Shown one piece after another: positions 12,545-25,156 of a stretch of DNA of 64,000 nucleotides (positions are counted from its first letter, which is position 1; every line of letters starts with the position of its first letter). The position numbers and the translations under genes were made by a program. The notes beneath the pieces were generated by a model. That model was not told the origin of the DNA and did not search any database. It saw only the letters and a program-made list of their open reading frames with translations. The DNA is from Polytrichum commune (Eukaryota; Streptophyta; Polytrichopsida; Polytrichales; Polytrichaceae): the NCBI GenBank assembly GCA_950295325.1, contig OX485806.1, positions 14,384,001-14,448,000 of the forward strand, given 5' to 3'.

Positions 12545-13800
12545 AAGCTGCCCTTTTCTTTACCAGGACCTCACTCCCGGCTTCAACCTCGCAACTACTA
12601 ACTCCCTTCCCAACTGCCAGACTATCAACCCTGATACACATCATCACCGAGCGCATGTTTTTTCAGTTAAATTGGAACATTCTCAATCTTGTAGAATGAC
12701 TTCCTGAAAACATCGAAATCAAGGCACAGCTACAAATATCTATAGCATTCAAAGAAATGATTTAAAACTATGAATTTTCTTGGAAAAATAATAATGTCCC
12801 ACTACCTCCAAACCCTATAAAGTTCAAACACCGTACACCATACACCACCCCAGCTCTCCTTAAAGACTAACAGCACCAAAACAATACAGAGCTCCTAAAA
12901 GCTTGCCAAAAACCTGCAGCTTTCAGTCAGAAGGTGATCGTCGCGAACCTAGAGCCCCAAAGAAAGATAACCAGAATGAATTCTAAGAGGAATTTATTTC
13001 ACTTTGTCTCTCCAAAAAGCGACGCTGAAGCCGTTCAATTCCAAGAAATTACACTCGAAATGACTATCCACAATATCAATGCTGAGCACTTGTGCCACAC
13101 AAAAGGCTCTCATACCCTGGTACAAAACAGCGGTTCAAGTAACATGGGAAAAACCGAACATCTTAACAATGTGCATACCACCATGCCCATGCCCTCTTAT
13201 CTACATGTCGGCTAAAAAATATCCTAAAGAAACGACACACTATAACTCCACTCCCGCCACATGACCTCGCGCTCCCAACCGATTTCACAAGCTTCCACCA
13301 CAGAAGCTCAGAAACCTCGAAGACGCTTAAAGAAAAAAGAAACGAAGGGGACAAGGCAAAAGAAAGAAAATTTTATTCAAAGCACTCCAATTCATGGCCA
13401 TGAAAAATGCAGGAGGCGCATGTGAATCTACACCTGCTGATGATGGAAGAGGTTGAACGCACGCTCCAAACCAAATCAGACCCCAGCAGTGTCGCTCCAA
13501 ACCCTAAAGATAGGTTACGAGAGCAACTACGAACGGGCCAGCCAGGAGGAAGCAGCACGAGCAGCGGCGATCATGGCCACATGCTGGCATCCCGTGGGGT
13601 TGATGATGTGACAGTCGCAACAACAACGGCAAGCATCACAGCAGAGCGGTGGATGGGTGGTGCTCCGAAAACCACAGCTCGTACGCCATCTCCAAACCCT
13701 AACACACATCATCCATTCTCCCCGCCCTCGACCCCGCCGTCTCCAACCGCAGAGCTCCACCTGGCTCAATAGTTGACCCTCCATCATCACAGGCACTTTT
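12545..13800. other. 5' flank of the FBX2-like gene
   Basis: Probably 5' UTR and promoter of the minus-strand FBX2-like gene. AAACCCTA-type telo-box motifs occur near 13499-13506 and 13694-13702. A 121-codon plus-strand frame at 13407-13772 is rich in Pro, Ser and Thr and has no recognisable domain. I do not call it a gene. Confidence 0.4.
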
Positions 13801-13804
13801 TTAG

Positions 13805-14275
13805 GTCACTCAAAAAGTGAGGATCTGGCCAAATGTTTCAAGTTTCCTAAGGAATGTGGGCCTATTGTGGGCCTATTGTGGGCACTTCCAACTCGATCAC
13901 AAGGGAATTTCGACCGTTGGATCGATTTGGGAATTGTCACATCCAATTAGAGGTTGCGATTCACCAAAAATGTCATTCAAGTTTCATAATTGGAGTTGAG
14001 ATGTAGGAGTTATAAGGAGGTCAAATTGCATATTCTCTTTGTCTTTGAGTGATCACATAGGCCCTACCGAGTGCATTAGCTGTTTAAAACATAAAATAAT
14101 GTATATATATTGGTCATTGTAGCATGTGTCTTTTAGGTGTTTAATTATAACAACATAGTTATGCCACGTGCCACTCAATACATGTGTATGATTAAGAAGT
14201 GTGATCATGTAAGGGTTGCATACCTTTAGTTGTTGGGATGTGCATACCTTCATTGTTTTTGAAGCTCCATCTTTA
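13805..14275. repeat. Dispersed repeat family, copy 1
   Basis: Diverged relatives occur at 26745-27075 and 55379-56040. Shared landmarks are GTTGGAT followed by GGAATTGTC or a similar word, a GATTGTCA/ATGTCATT word, and GGAGTT...GGAGGTCAAA. Further on come ATCACATAGG and CATGTGTCTTTT. It looks like an old non-coding part of a mobile element. The tandem word TGTGGGCCTAT at about 13856-13879 is internal. Confidence 0.55.
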
Positions 14276-15494
14276 CCAACTTTGTGACATGGCCCTTGTA
14301 TGTGAGCATTATTATTTTTGCTTAAAATATAACTAATAGGACTCGTTTTTGTTATAAAATTGAGATAACTTAGCTATGTTGGACTACAAAAAAGGGGTCA
14401 ATAGTGAGAATCGATTTGATGAATGTAATTGCCTTCAAATATCATGCTTTCTTGAGAGAGAGAGAGAGCATTGAGTTTATTACTCAAGTTCTAACCTAAG
14501 ATTTTTGAGTCTAACATCCCATATGCAATTTTGAATTTGGAATGAGGAAGGTTATGGTGGGATTGATGCAACACATTCTAGGAAGAATGCCTAGCCATAC
14601 ATAACCATGGGTTGATGGTAAGTATTCTTATGTATGTCATTCATGCCTTCCTCACGTCTCCTCCATACAAGTGGCTTCGAACCCACATATCAACCAAGCA
14701 ACTCATTTTGTAAAACTTATTGGATCACCAACATCCAAATTAGTCATGCTTATAACTTAGGTGTATTGTACATGTAACAAACCTAACACATTTTACAACT
14801 AGAAATTTTCACAAACATCATCGTCGCACTTGTCCTAATGTGCAAATTACAACGTGCATGGCCTACACATGTCTAGGCACAACAAAGTGGTGCATAAAAG
14901 TACATGCATATTCCTCTCCAATGAAATCACCCAATGTTCCACTTTAAGTAATGCATCCACACAAGAGGGCATGTGATAACATCCTCACACTATGTCTACT
15001 CTCATGTGTCACTCTCATTGTTGAACACATCTAACATGATTAAGATCATATATGTTGTGCATTAGGTACAATGTAAGAAACCACCCCCTATTGCTTCTTC
15101 TCCCAACTTACATTCACATATAATTATTCACTTTTGATCATGAAAGGTCATCCAAAGAATTATCATAGTTGCATCGAGATGAAAAAATATATTTCCAATC
15201 ATAGAGAAACTACAAGGACAAGGTTGACAAGTACCACAACTTCATTATAGGTAAGTGTTTGTAGGCGAAGTCGAAGGAGTTATTCATATACCAATATTCA
15301 ATTACTTAACAACCCTAAACTCTCAATTTATCAATATAAGATCTTATAGATAAATTTTATCATCATATAACTCAAATAATATTTACTCCTTATTATGTAA
15401 TCTCAAGTACAACCAAGCTCTTGTGCTCCCTCTCGTAATTGCACTACGCCATAAATTGACAAAAATGCATCCCCAACAAATGTCTAGTTGTGGT
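14276..15494. other. Spacer, no gene seen
   Basis: AT-rich DNA. A (GA)n stretch occurs at about 14453-14468. No exon-like segment is visible. Confidence 0.45.
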
Positions 15495-15502
15495 TGCACT
15501 CC

Positions 15503-15772
15503 CTCAGGGGGTTCACTAGCGAAAAATCGTAGAACAACGTGCGATAAAAAATAGGGTCTAATATATTCATTGTAGATAAATTTTGTAAAAAACTTACATA
15601 GAATATAGGGGGTTTTAAAATAGTGAAAAAGGATTACATGTAAAATACCATCACACCTTTATTTTGAAAAATATCATACCTTATAATCTTTTCTGCAAGG
15701 TAAATAGCCCCCCAATAAATAAGTCCCGAACGCACGTGTATGCAAAATATAAGAGGGAGTGAACCCCCCGAG
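15503..15772. mobile_element. hAT-type MITE (270 bp)
   Basis: The ends CTCAGGGGGTTCACT and, in reverse, CTCGGGGGGTTCACT form 15-bp inverted repeats. A perfect 8-bp target duplication TGCACTCC flanks them (15495-15502 and 15773-15780). No coding capacity. The 8-bp duplication assigns it to the hAT superfamily. Confidence 0.82.
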
Positions 15773-15780
15773 TGCACTCC

Positions 15781-18359
15781 CTCACCTCTTGTAATATCAT
15801 CAATGCCCCTCATTGATGAAACAAAGAAAATGCTTTTGTTCTCAAGCAAGGAATTGACCTTCATAATTGAGCATGATTGAACCTCGAAATCAATCATCTT
15901 TCTATGCACCACCATTTTGTGACATTAAATTTTTTAAAGCACTTCATCATATATCTATGTCCCCTCTAGATTGTCTTTGTAACAACAGAAAATCTAAATT
16001 ATATCTTGGACAAGAGCTTAAGGGACAAAAAATCTCCTCAACATGCAATTCAATAATGGACTTGCATGGTTCCCTTTACGACAAGGGCATTTCTTTTGAT
16101 TTGGGTCACACAATCTTTACGTGCCCAACAATGCTAGCCCAAACTTTTAATAAACCATTGCCAAACTTCCATGTTTATCAAATTAAGACATTTTGATATA
16201 CCAATATTGATATAGCACATGTTGGTATATGAATCACGCATTATACCAACAAAGCCCGAGGGATTCAAAACAATGCAATTGACGGAGTTCTACCTCATCA
16301 CGAGGAGATGGTATGTGTCACGTTGTCATGCACTAACTCTATGATTATTCTCCAATTAATGTTCAAAACACACTCAAATCATTATTAGTTGATCACTAAT
16401 CCCAAAGAACCAATAATGACTCCCTAATGTTCATCCCAAGATTCCTAAGTAGTTTGGGTGACCTCTTCCACTTTCGTTGAGTTGTTCATAACAAAAACAT
16501 AACAAACCATGTCACCTTCATGATATTCACTAACAAACATATTTTCCTACAATTGAACATCGATCTCACCATGTGCAATGACAATGACGACATAGTGGTA
16601 CACTAAACAACATTTAGAAGTAGGTTTCATGCGCAAACTCCAATCAATTGGTTCAAATTTTTGTTATGCAAGTCGGGCATGTAGCTAATAATGTCCCCCA
16701 CATTGTCCAACCTCTTAGGAAATTCTTGAGATCAAATACTGTCAACATCATCCTGCATATATAACAAGAGAGAGGCACATTAAAAAAATCCAAATTGTAC
16801 TTACAACCATACACACACATGGCTAGGAGGGGGCTGGTAAGTTCTATCATGTTTTCACTGCCGATATCCTGCAATGCACATGCCTTGAATTCACCAAAAT
16901 TGGGCCAATATGTATTTGGTATCTCTAGAAGAAAATGAGAGGCTTGTAATCTAAAAGCCTTGTACATGTGTTTTGATTTCTATGCAAGGCATGATTCAAC
17001 AACAAACAATCTTGGGTGGATGACTCTAATCATCTTATAAATCACTTGAAAAAAGAAGTAGGGTTATCTTTATTCCTTGGAGCTAAAACTTATAATTTTT
17101 TGAGTTTTAAGAAATGGTTGAAGAAATATGACATATGCAAGTATAACTAAGATGGGATGGGTAAAAGATTAAGCAACAATAAATCGGTAAGTCTAAGTTA
17201 GCATTGGACATTGACTAAGAATGAAGGGACATAATGTTTTGGATGGATTAACATTTGTTTTGTATGAAAGATTGAGACATAATATTATTGTGTTTAAAAT
17301 GTTTTCATGCTATGTTTATTCTACCTACCTAGATGTTGGTCATGATGTATGCCTAGAGTTTACAAGGAATCATGGCACACCTCATTGAAGATTGGGAGTT
17401 GTAACTTGTTTTGGATGGAGTTTGTGTTGCTTAATTTGTTATTGAAGGGGTTGATGATTATCATTGTGTGTAAGCTTGCAAATTTCTTTGCCATAGATGT
17501 TTTTGTTCTTTATTTTTTTATTTTTTTTATTTTGATATGTTTTTAAATTAAATTATTTTTTGAGCTCATGCACTTGTATTTTTTTGGGCTTGTGATATGG
17601 AGTCTCCAATGTAATGTCATCAAATTTTATTTTTATTATAAATTTGTGAGTGACATCATGGTCTGGTCTTATTGTCTAGTTGATTTATTTTTTTGGTTCA
17701 ATATCGTGTTCTCTTAGTTGTTAGCATATTGTAGTATTTGTAAGGGTTGGGAAATGTCCATTGCGTGGGGTTTTGATTGGCACTATATTGCTCTTACTCC
17801 AAACATAATGATATTTTGAACCCTATTAGTTTACATTACTAGGTTTGTGCCTAGTGAACTCCCCAAGGTTTTGTAAGGTTGCTCCGTGATATATTTTTGA
17901 TTTACAGGAGTTGATATTAAATAATTATATTCAATGGTGGTTACAACCAATACGGTAGTACCTTTACCACTTTGTTTTTTTAAAAGGGAAATTTTAATTA
18001 TAAATATTATTTAAATGTGTGAGAATACCAAATTAAGGGGAAAAATCAAGATCTCCCATATTCATTTGTAGATTTAAAAAATAAAACCCCCCTACAAGGG
18101 TTTTTTAATTTTTTAATTTTTAATAGTTTAATTAGTGCCGAAGTGGTGAAGGTATTCCAATAATCGATTTTTGATGGTGATTAAATGTTCCATGATTTGA
18201 CCACACATACTATAGTGCATGGTAGCAATGTTTTATGTTTAGAAATAAAAAATTCATATCCATTTTGGCTTAAATCAAAATTAGTTTCATTAGTTTCATT
18301 AGATTCTATAGTTTTGGTTAGTTCCATTACCCTCTATGCTCCTAGTAAATCAATCATGA
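15781..18359. other. Spacer, no gene seen
   Basis: AT-rich, repeat-derived DNA with long T-runs around 17510-17550. Short open frames (for example 15867-16196 and 16653-16967) show no conserved domain. Confidence 0.45.
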
Positions 18360-18367
18360 AACCCCTC

Positions 18368-18708
18368 CTCGGGGGGGGGGGGGGCAGTGTGTTAAAAAGT
18401 TAAGGATATAGGTACGAACAACCACTATTTTATAGGGGGGTATTACTTTCAATTCTCTTCTTTTTTTCACATGCTATCATTATGTAAATTTCTACTTTGG
18501 GTTAATAGAAAAATGGCTTGCATTACTTATAATTCCAAAGTACCTATTATTCCATACTCTATAGTACTTTAAAGATGTCCAATGCCATTTTTGATACCCT
18601 ATATTACTCTTAAGTCGATTTATAATTTTTAGCTCCCATGTTTTTAGAATACCCTATCATTTGTTCGCACGTATATTGCTACTCCAACCAATGACTAGCC
18701 CCCCCGAG
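18368..18708. mobile_element. hAT-type MITE (341 bp)
   Basis: Starts CTCGGGGGGG and ends with its reverse complement. It is flanked by a perfect 8-bp duplication AACCCCTC (18360-18367 and 18709-18716). The left G-run is expanded to about 16 bases. No ORF of note. Confidence 0.8.
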
Positions 18709-19302
18709 AACCCCTCTTACTGATAAGTAAACAACACCTCCATAACCAATTGCTCGTCCAAGAGCAAAATGGTTCATAAAAACTTGCCACAATTTAATAT
18801 CCTCAAAACAAAATATCATTCATAACTCTATGTCCATGAGATGTTCGTTGTGATCGATGATCAAACTTCAGTAGGTGGATGATGCTTTGCTCCTGCGGCT
18901 CATCATCCACTATCCTTGTTGGTAATCTAGTCCATAACAAGCTTGAACATTATAAACCCGTCAAGAATATTATGGTGAACGATCCCATCGACTTTGTGGA
19001 CAACGAACATGCAAAAGACTCTAATAGCCCACCCACACTTATTGGTGTGGGCCACCAATGAACAATTCTTACCAGCATGGGCCACTTTTAGAGTTGGTTA
19101 AGCCAATGAGAGCCATTGGATGTAACCAATATTGGTACTCACAGTTCACTAGTAAATGTGGGTGGCCTATAAGTTGATTTCATTCAATTTTATGATGTGG
19201 AATAAAATGCATCAATGGCATTCAAGAAATTGCATGGAAAAAGAGCCCTCGTGGCATGTTCCTTATGCCCCAAGAAAACGAAAAACGAGCTTAAACCCTC
19301 GT

Positions 19303-19317
19303 AAACCCTAACCCTAA
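19303..19317 (+). promoter_or_regulatory. Double telo-box upstream of eIF6
   Basis: AAACCCTAACCCTAA lies 168-182 bp before the eIF6 ATG. Telo-boxes (AAACCCTA) are common near the transcription start of plant genes for the translation apparatus. TGGGCC words, the core of site II motifs, occur further up at 19048-19053 and 19078-19083. Regulation is inferred from motif and position only. Confidence 0.6.
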
Positions 19318-19484
19318 TTCCTCACAACACTCGTCCACGCTACCTGCTGCTGCTTTCGCGACGCCGAGGTCTTCGACAACATTCTTGTTGTGGAGCTTCG
19401 AGCATCTCCCAGCCACCTTAGAGAGTCTTTCATATCCACCACAGCACGTCATAACCGCAAGCTGGTAGCTCAAAACCTTCAGCC

Positions 19485-21812
19485 ATGGCGACCAGTGAGT
19501 CCCTGGGCCCCGAATTCTACACCTTTGTGCTGTTCACCCTCTTATCCCAGCAGATATAGATGTTCGTTCTTTTGGAAGGTTTTTATTTCTTAAGGTTAAT
19601 ATAAGAGGGGTTCTTGAGGTCTTGAATTACATAACAGTATGTCTTGGAAATTTTGGAGGTGTCGGGGGTTTTAGGGAGGAGTTTTGTTGTGAGGATCGGA
19701 CTGGGGGCGGAAGGGAACATGGCTATTTGGATGGCTTCGAATATGAACATGTGGCTCGTTATATTGGATGAGGATACTTTTTCCCGCACTCGGGATTGCA
19801 GGAAACAGCATAGAATTTTGTCGGTAATGTTTGCTTCTGTGGATACTTTTCAGGATCACAATTTGAAAATAGCAATGAAATTGGAGTTTTTTCTAAGCTT
19901 ACAAATGCTTACTGCCTGGTGGCAATCGGCGGGTCAGAGAACTTTTACAGGTACCCTTCTTTTTATCCTCTTTGAGGTGGTCATCAGAAACCCTCGCTTG
20001 GGGTTTTTGAGTGTGCATAGATGCTGTATAATATGAACATTCGTTTGAATTGCCATTTTTTCTGAGCTTCATACATTTTAGCTCTCGGGAATTAGCCACT
20101 TAGATGGTCTGTCATATCGCAAGGGTGATGAATTCAGTGGATCTTGGAGAAGGATTGGCAACTATTTGAACCTGGAAGGGTTTGCCATTCCAGTTGAGGT
20201 TTCTGAGCCGTTTTAGCAGTCACATTTTCACCCCTTTTTGCAGACAACTCTATGAAAGATTTAGAACCTAATTGTTGTCTCGGGGTTTGCAGCACTTTTG
20301 AGTCCGAGTTGGCAGACGTCATCCCTGTCGTGAAGGCCTCGATTGCAGGCACGCGAGTGATTGGTCGCATGTGTGTTGGTATGTCTCCTCACCAAAGTTG
20401 CTTATCATTCATTTGGAACTTGGAGGTAAATTAGTTCACTTCATATATGTTTCAAAAACTCTCGAGGACATGGTGCCTAACATTTTATTGCAATCTCAGG
20501 AAACAAGAATGGTCTGCTCCTTCCAAGCGCCACTACCGATCAAGGTACTTCTTACTTGACAATCTAGAAGACTTTAGAATCTCCTAGGACCTGTTGGTGC
20601 TTATGATCTTGAGTTGGCATTTGCTTTGGTGCATATTTCTCTTTGACCTCTAAGTTGTGGGTTTTCTGTTTTGTTACAGAGCTATTGCACTTGAGGAATT
20701 GCTTGCCAGACAGTGTAGTTGTTCAAAGAGTGGATGAGCGCCTATCTGCACTTGGCAACTGTATTGCTTGTAATGACTATGTGTCTCTCATTCATACCGA
20801 TCTGGATAGGGTAAGCGTTGCACCAGTTTCCCTCATTCTTAGAATGCAACACATATTTTGAATCCTTTGTCAGCTTCTTTATCAGAAGATCTATGGTTGT
20901 GAACCCTTCATGGGTGCATGCTGGCCAGCTGTACAATTGCTTGTGCACTGCTTGATGCAGCCAGAAGTTTTTGGGGTTGATTGATGACCATCTGGACTAA
21001 CTTCAGTACACCGGTTTGTCGTGGGGTGGGTTATAAAGGAAACCGAGGAATTGATAGCCGATGTTCTTGGGGTCGAGGTATTCAGGCAAACTGTTGCAGG
21101 AAATATTCTTGTAGGGAGCTATAGTGTCTTCACTAATCGTGGAGGATTGGTGAGCGGTTTTCTTGGCCTTATTTCTACAGCAGTTGTTGACCACAGAATT
21201 ATTGATGTTAGCATCAGTGTCCTTGATAAGTCTGGCATGGCCCGTTATCTTTTCTTCCTCATGGAATTTTCTATGACATCAACTGTACATGTTATGTTTC
21301 TTTTTACATCTTCAAGCAGAGGACCTTCTGTGAGAGAGAAATGCCATTAAAACCTGGACATTCACATCATATAGCTAACTCAAAAGCATATAGTCATTTA
21401 ATGCTTAGATACCTGCGAGTAGTTGTTTCAGGGTCTGTTGGAAAGTTTATTTGTTTAGGGTTTATTTTCTCCTTGCACAAGATTATACTTTGATTTTTGG
21501 GTTTTGTTGGAAGATTGGGGGTTGATGTATGTGTGATTGGTGTTGTGCTCCCAGGTACATCCACACACATCTATAGAAGACCTTGATGAGCTGTCATCGC
21601 TGTTACAAGTACCACTAGTGGCTGGTACTGTAAACCGAGGAAGTGAAGTCGTAGGCGCTGGCTTGGTTGTCAATGATTGGACCGCATTTTGTGGACTCGA
21701 TACAACAGCGACTGAGCTTTCAGTAATTGAGAGTGTTTTCAAACTACGGGATTCACAGCCTAGTAACATTGTCAATGAAATGCGGGCATCTCTAATTGAT
21801 ACAATGTCATAG
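19485..21812 (+). CDS. EIF6: Eukaryotic translation initiation factor 6 (eIF6)
   Basis: Seven exons: 19485-19494, 19854-19950, 20293-20378, 20500-20544, 20680-20810, 21039-21149, 21555-21812. They join in phase to give 245 residues, exactly the usual eIF6 length. eIF6 binds the 60S ribosomal subunit, is needed for its maturation in the nucleolus, and blocks premature joining to 40S. Nearly every stretch is diagnostic: [119 protein letters not shown] and DWTAFCG. The five-fold pseudo-repeat fold is intact. The first exon encodes only MAT plus one base. Introns run from 121 to 405 bp with GT/AG ends. No breaks; it looks fully functional. Confidence 0.97.
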
Positions 21813-23722
21813 GGGAATGATTATGCGCCGGCAAGTTGGAAATTTGTATACTTTGCTCTGTTTCGCAAAGTGTACTAAGGGCAGCCCGGCAGCTCCATAA
21901 AATGATTTTATTATTAATTACCTTGCATAGTCCTTTGCCATGTGGTGCATAATGTGACTTGAAAGTGTAAAAGTTACTAAGCTTCTCTTGGAAAATACAG
22001 AACTTGCATCTAATGTGGATGCCTTTTGTAAGATGTTTGTGGAGTAAAGGGTGCGTAAACCAGCACTTTAAGCTAATGCATATACATATGTCTATGTGGT
22101 TGATATAAAATGTATATATTCATAGGTATAGGATTGGTTTAAGGAAGCAGTTCACCTTTATGTACTAAGGTCAATGTTGATCAAAGGAAATACCTAATCA
22201 TGGGCATGGGCTATATTACTATAAATACCATAGTGTATGCAACTTACCTTTGAGGAACATAAAGTGACCAAACTATTAGCAATTGGTCAGGAAAATTATA
22301 CATGTGGCCATAAGCTACCTTCTGAGATCTGGATTTCCCCGATGAAACTCAGGACTCTAAGCAGGCCATTTTTGGAACAAAGTAACTTAAGGTATTGACT
22401 CTGCCTCCAAGGGCAGTTGGATTGTACTATGTGTGCCAAATTTGTTCACTAAGATGTGGGTGTTATTTGGTTCATTTTTCATGTTCTCCAACTTCTACCA
22501 AGTATATTTACAGCAAGAAACTTGTGTTGCAATAGCAAATCTATGATGAAGCATTAGCAGGAATCTGATTTAAAGACTGGACCTCCCATGATTCAGTCAT
22601 GGTTATTAGAAGTGCATGTCGCTTGAGAGGTCCTCCAAATTTTGTTTTCTATTAAGTATGGAATGGTTATTAACATATGAAGATGTGGACCAATCTCTTC
22701 CAAACATGTGTCTTCATGGTGTTTGTTCTTTGATCCTCACCAAATCGTATATCAATCAAATTTAGGTGTTGGATTAAGAAAAGTAACCAACAACACTAGC
22801 ATACTTTACACTAAACATTTGATTTAATGTGGCCCACTCTAAATTCTTGATGGGCTACAAAATTCATGTTCCTAATCTATAAGGTAGACATATGTAATTT
22901 GACTACTTGTAATCATACACCTATATTTGAGTGGTATGTGGTTAGGTGTAGCTCCAAGAACCAAAGAGACATGTGGTTATAAGAGATTGGACTACAAGCT
23001 CAAAATATGATAAACGTTCTAGGTGCATAATTGGGAGGACCTATGTGACCACTTAATGAGCATGAGAATCTTCACTTCAATAGTGAATAAAATATTCATA
23101 TGAGCTTTGAAAATTATGAGGAAAGTGGCTACAAACTCGATTCAAATTCGCTAACCATTTTGTTAACCAAATAATTAACAAGATGGTTACATAGAAAAAA
23201 ACAACCATTTGAGACCCATCTACCTTAATGTCCACAAAATGGAACAATGAGTACAATGATCCCCCAACTTCCAATATGATGACTAATGTGAATGTGAATT
23301 GTACTTACGTCAACCATTGACTTCACCACAAAGCAAGATCATTGTTGCTGACCGCACCTCAAATCATAGACTAGCCATTGAAATTGGACAATGGATGAGT
23401 GACATGCTGCAACAATATACAAATGTCACCCTTTGTCTTGTACCAAAGAGACTCTTGAAGAGGATAGGGTCAACATGCTCACATTCATGTTGGTGCAATA
23501 CCAATGTTGATTTTCCCATTTGTTTTATTTTATTTTGTTTTTTGTCATCATGGGCTCTTGACACACTCCTAACAACTTCCCACCCTATGCTATGAGGGCA
23601 TTTCAACTAGTATGTGGACCCATGTGTCCAATCTCGCAATGTTATATGGAGGGTAGGCCATGCATACCCGTGAGCTTGCAAACTTGGTCAGGTGAGTCAC
23701 CTTCATGGATTCAATGGCAGTA
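21813..23722. other. Spacer downstream of eIF6, no gene seen
   Basis: The first few hundred bases should hold the eIF6 3' UTR. The remainder is AT-rich repeat-like DNA; no exon is recognised. Confidence 0.45.
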
Positions 23723-24078
23723 CACTAAATAGTCCTATTAGTGTGGGTGCAAAGTTAGCGTGGAAATAACTAGCATGGGCCACACTACTTTTCTAGTTAA
23801 GGTGGAATAAACATAGGTCCAAGACCCTAGGTTTCCCCAAGTGTTTATGAAGACTTTCGACCAACACATTGAATTTCAGTTATAGGACAAAAGTAACACA
23901 ATCAAAATAATCACCCACATTAATTTTCTAGGAAAACAATCATTGTGGCCCATGCTACTTTTCTACTAGAAATTTAGTGTGGGTTGAGAAGTATTGTGGC
24001 CCACATTAATTCTTATTATGAATATTAGCGTGGGCTCTATAAAATTATTGTGACCCACAATCATAGGACTATTTAGTG
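23723..24078. mobile_element. CACTA-ended foldback element (356 bp)
   Basis: Begins CACTAAATAGTCCTAT and ends ATAGGACTATTTAGTG, an exact 16-bp terminal inverted repeat. Inner words such as GCGTGG and GGCCCA...CTACTTTTCTA recur in both orientations, as in the subterminal repeats of CACTA (En/Spm) elements. The flanks read CAGTA and CAGTT, so any 3-bp duplication is uncertain. Non-autonomous. Confidence 0.65.
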
Positions 24079-25125
24079 CAGTTGCCGACTCTACGCCCTA
24101 GGTTGCTAAACCATGAAAGTGTTGGGTAAGTTGAATTGGGTCCATTGGGAGCAGGTCATGGTGCCATACTAATTCACATGTGGTTAGTAATAACACTTTT
24201 GATTTACCAAATTCAACAATAAATTATGTGCTCCAAACGAATATTCTCATCATTATCTTGGTATAATTCGTTGGTCATTCCGGACCTACATAAGCAATGA
24301 ACAAGGGTTGAGTGAGGGTTGAGCAATGTTATGGTCGTCTAGTAAAGACCCTTCTCCACTTGACCTTCAAAGTGGGGTTTTAAGTGGCATATCTACTTTG
24401 ACTTATTTGACGTTTGCACATGCTTACCTAGTGATTTAGTGTTGAGCTTGCCTAGTAGACGAGGTGGCATACCCTAAAAGTGAGATTTCTATATAGTTAT
24501 TGCCAATATTGTAGGGGCTTCCGGGAAAGGCACCAACTTCTATGCAAGATCATGAACTTGGGCAAATCCTTCCCCTTCCACTTTTAGTTATCACCACATG
24601 AGAGCCTCCCTAAACGAAAACAAAGCTCAAGGTTTTAGCGCAGAAGTAAAGGGGAGGAAGACACTAAGATAAGTGGGCTTTAAATGGACATTTTTTTGCT
24701 CTACACTTGGTTCTTGTAAGCTAGGAGACACACAATTAGTACAAGATGATTAGTGAGCCCAAAGTGCGTATGGAGTCATTTTTCCTCATAGTTTCTTGAA
24801 CTCATGAATATCTCACTCATCGTTAAAGTAAAGATTCTCTTTCTCATTGAATGATTATATATGTTCATTCAATTTTGTTCACTATTGAAACTGAAAAGAT
24901 ATACAAATCTTCAACACCTTATCCATTCTCTTTTTTAAACAATTGTCTAATCAATGTCCATTCTTAGATCCCTACGTAGCCCCACTCCACTTGAGTACAT
25001 GTGCCCATTTAAAGAGGAACTTTTGAATTAGATTGACTTACCTTACTAGCATTGTGGGGTTCTACACATAAGGTATGTGGGTGTTATTTGCTTATTTTTC
25101 TTAATGAAACACCTACATGTGATTG

Positions 25126-25156
25126 GTGTGTGTGTGTGTGTGTGGGGGGGGGGGGG
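25126..25156. repeat. (GT)n-(G)n microsatellite
   Basis: A run of GT dinucleotides passes directly into about 13 consecutive G residues. Confidence 0.9.

Noticed and set aside
13407-13772. Pro/Ser/Thr-rich 121-codon frame
   Set aside because: Lies in the 5' flank of the FBX2-like gene, with telo-box words inside it; no domain.
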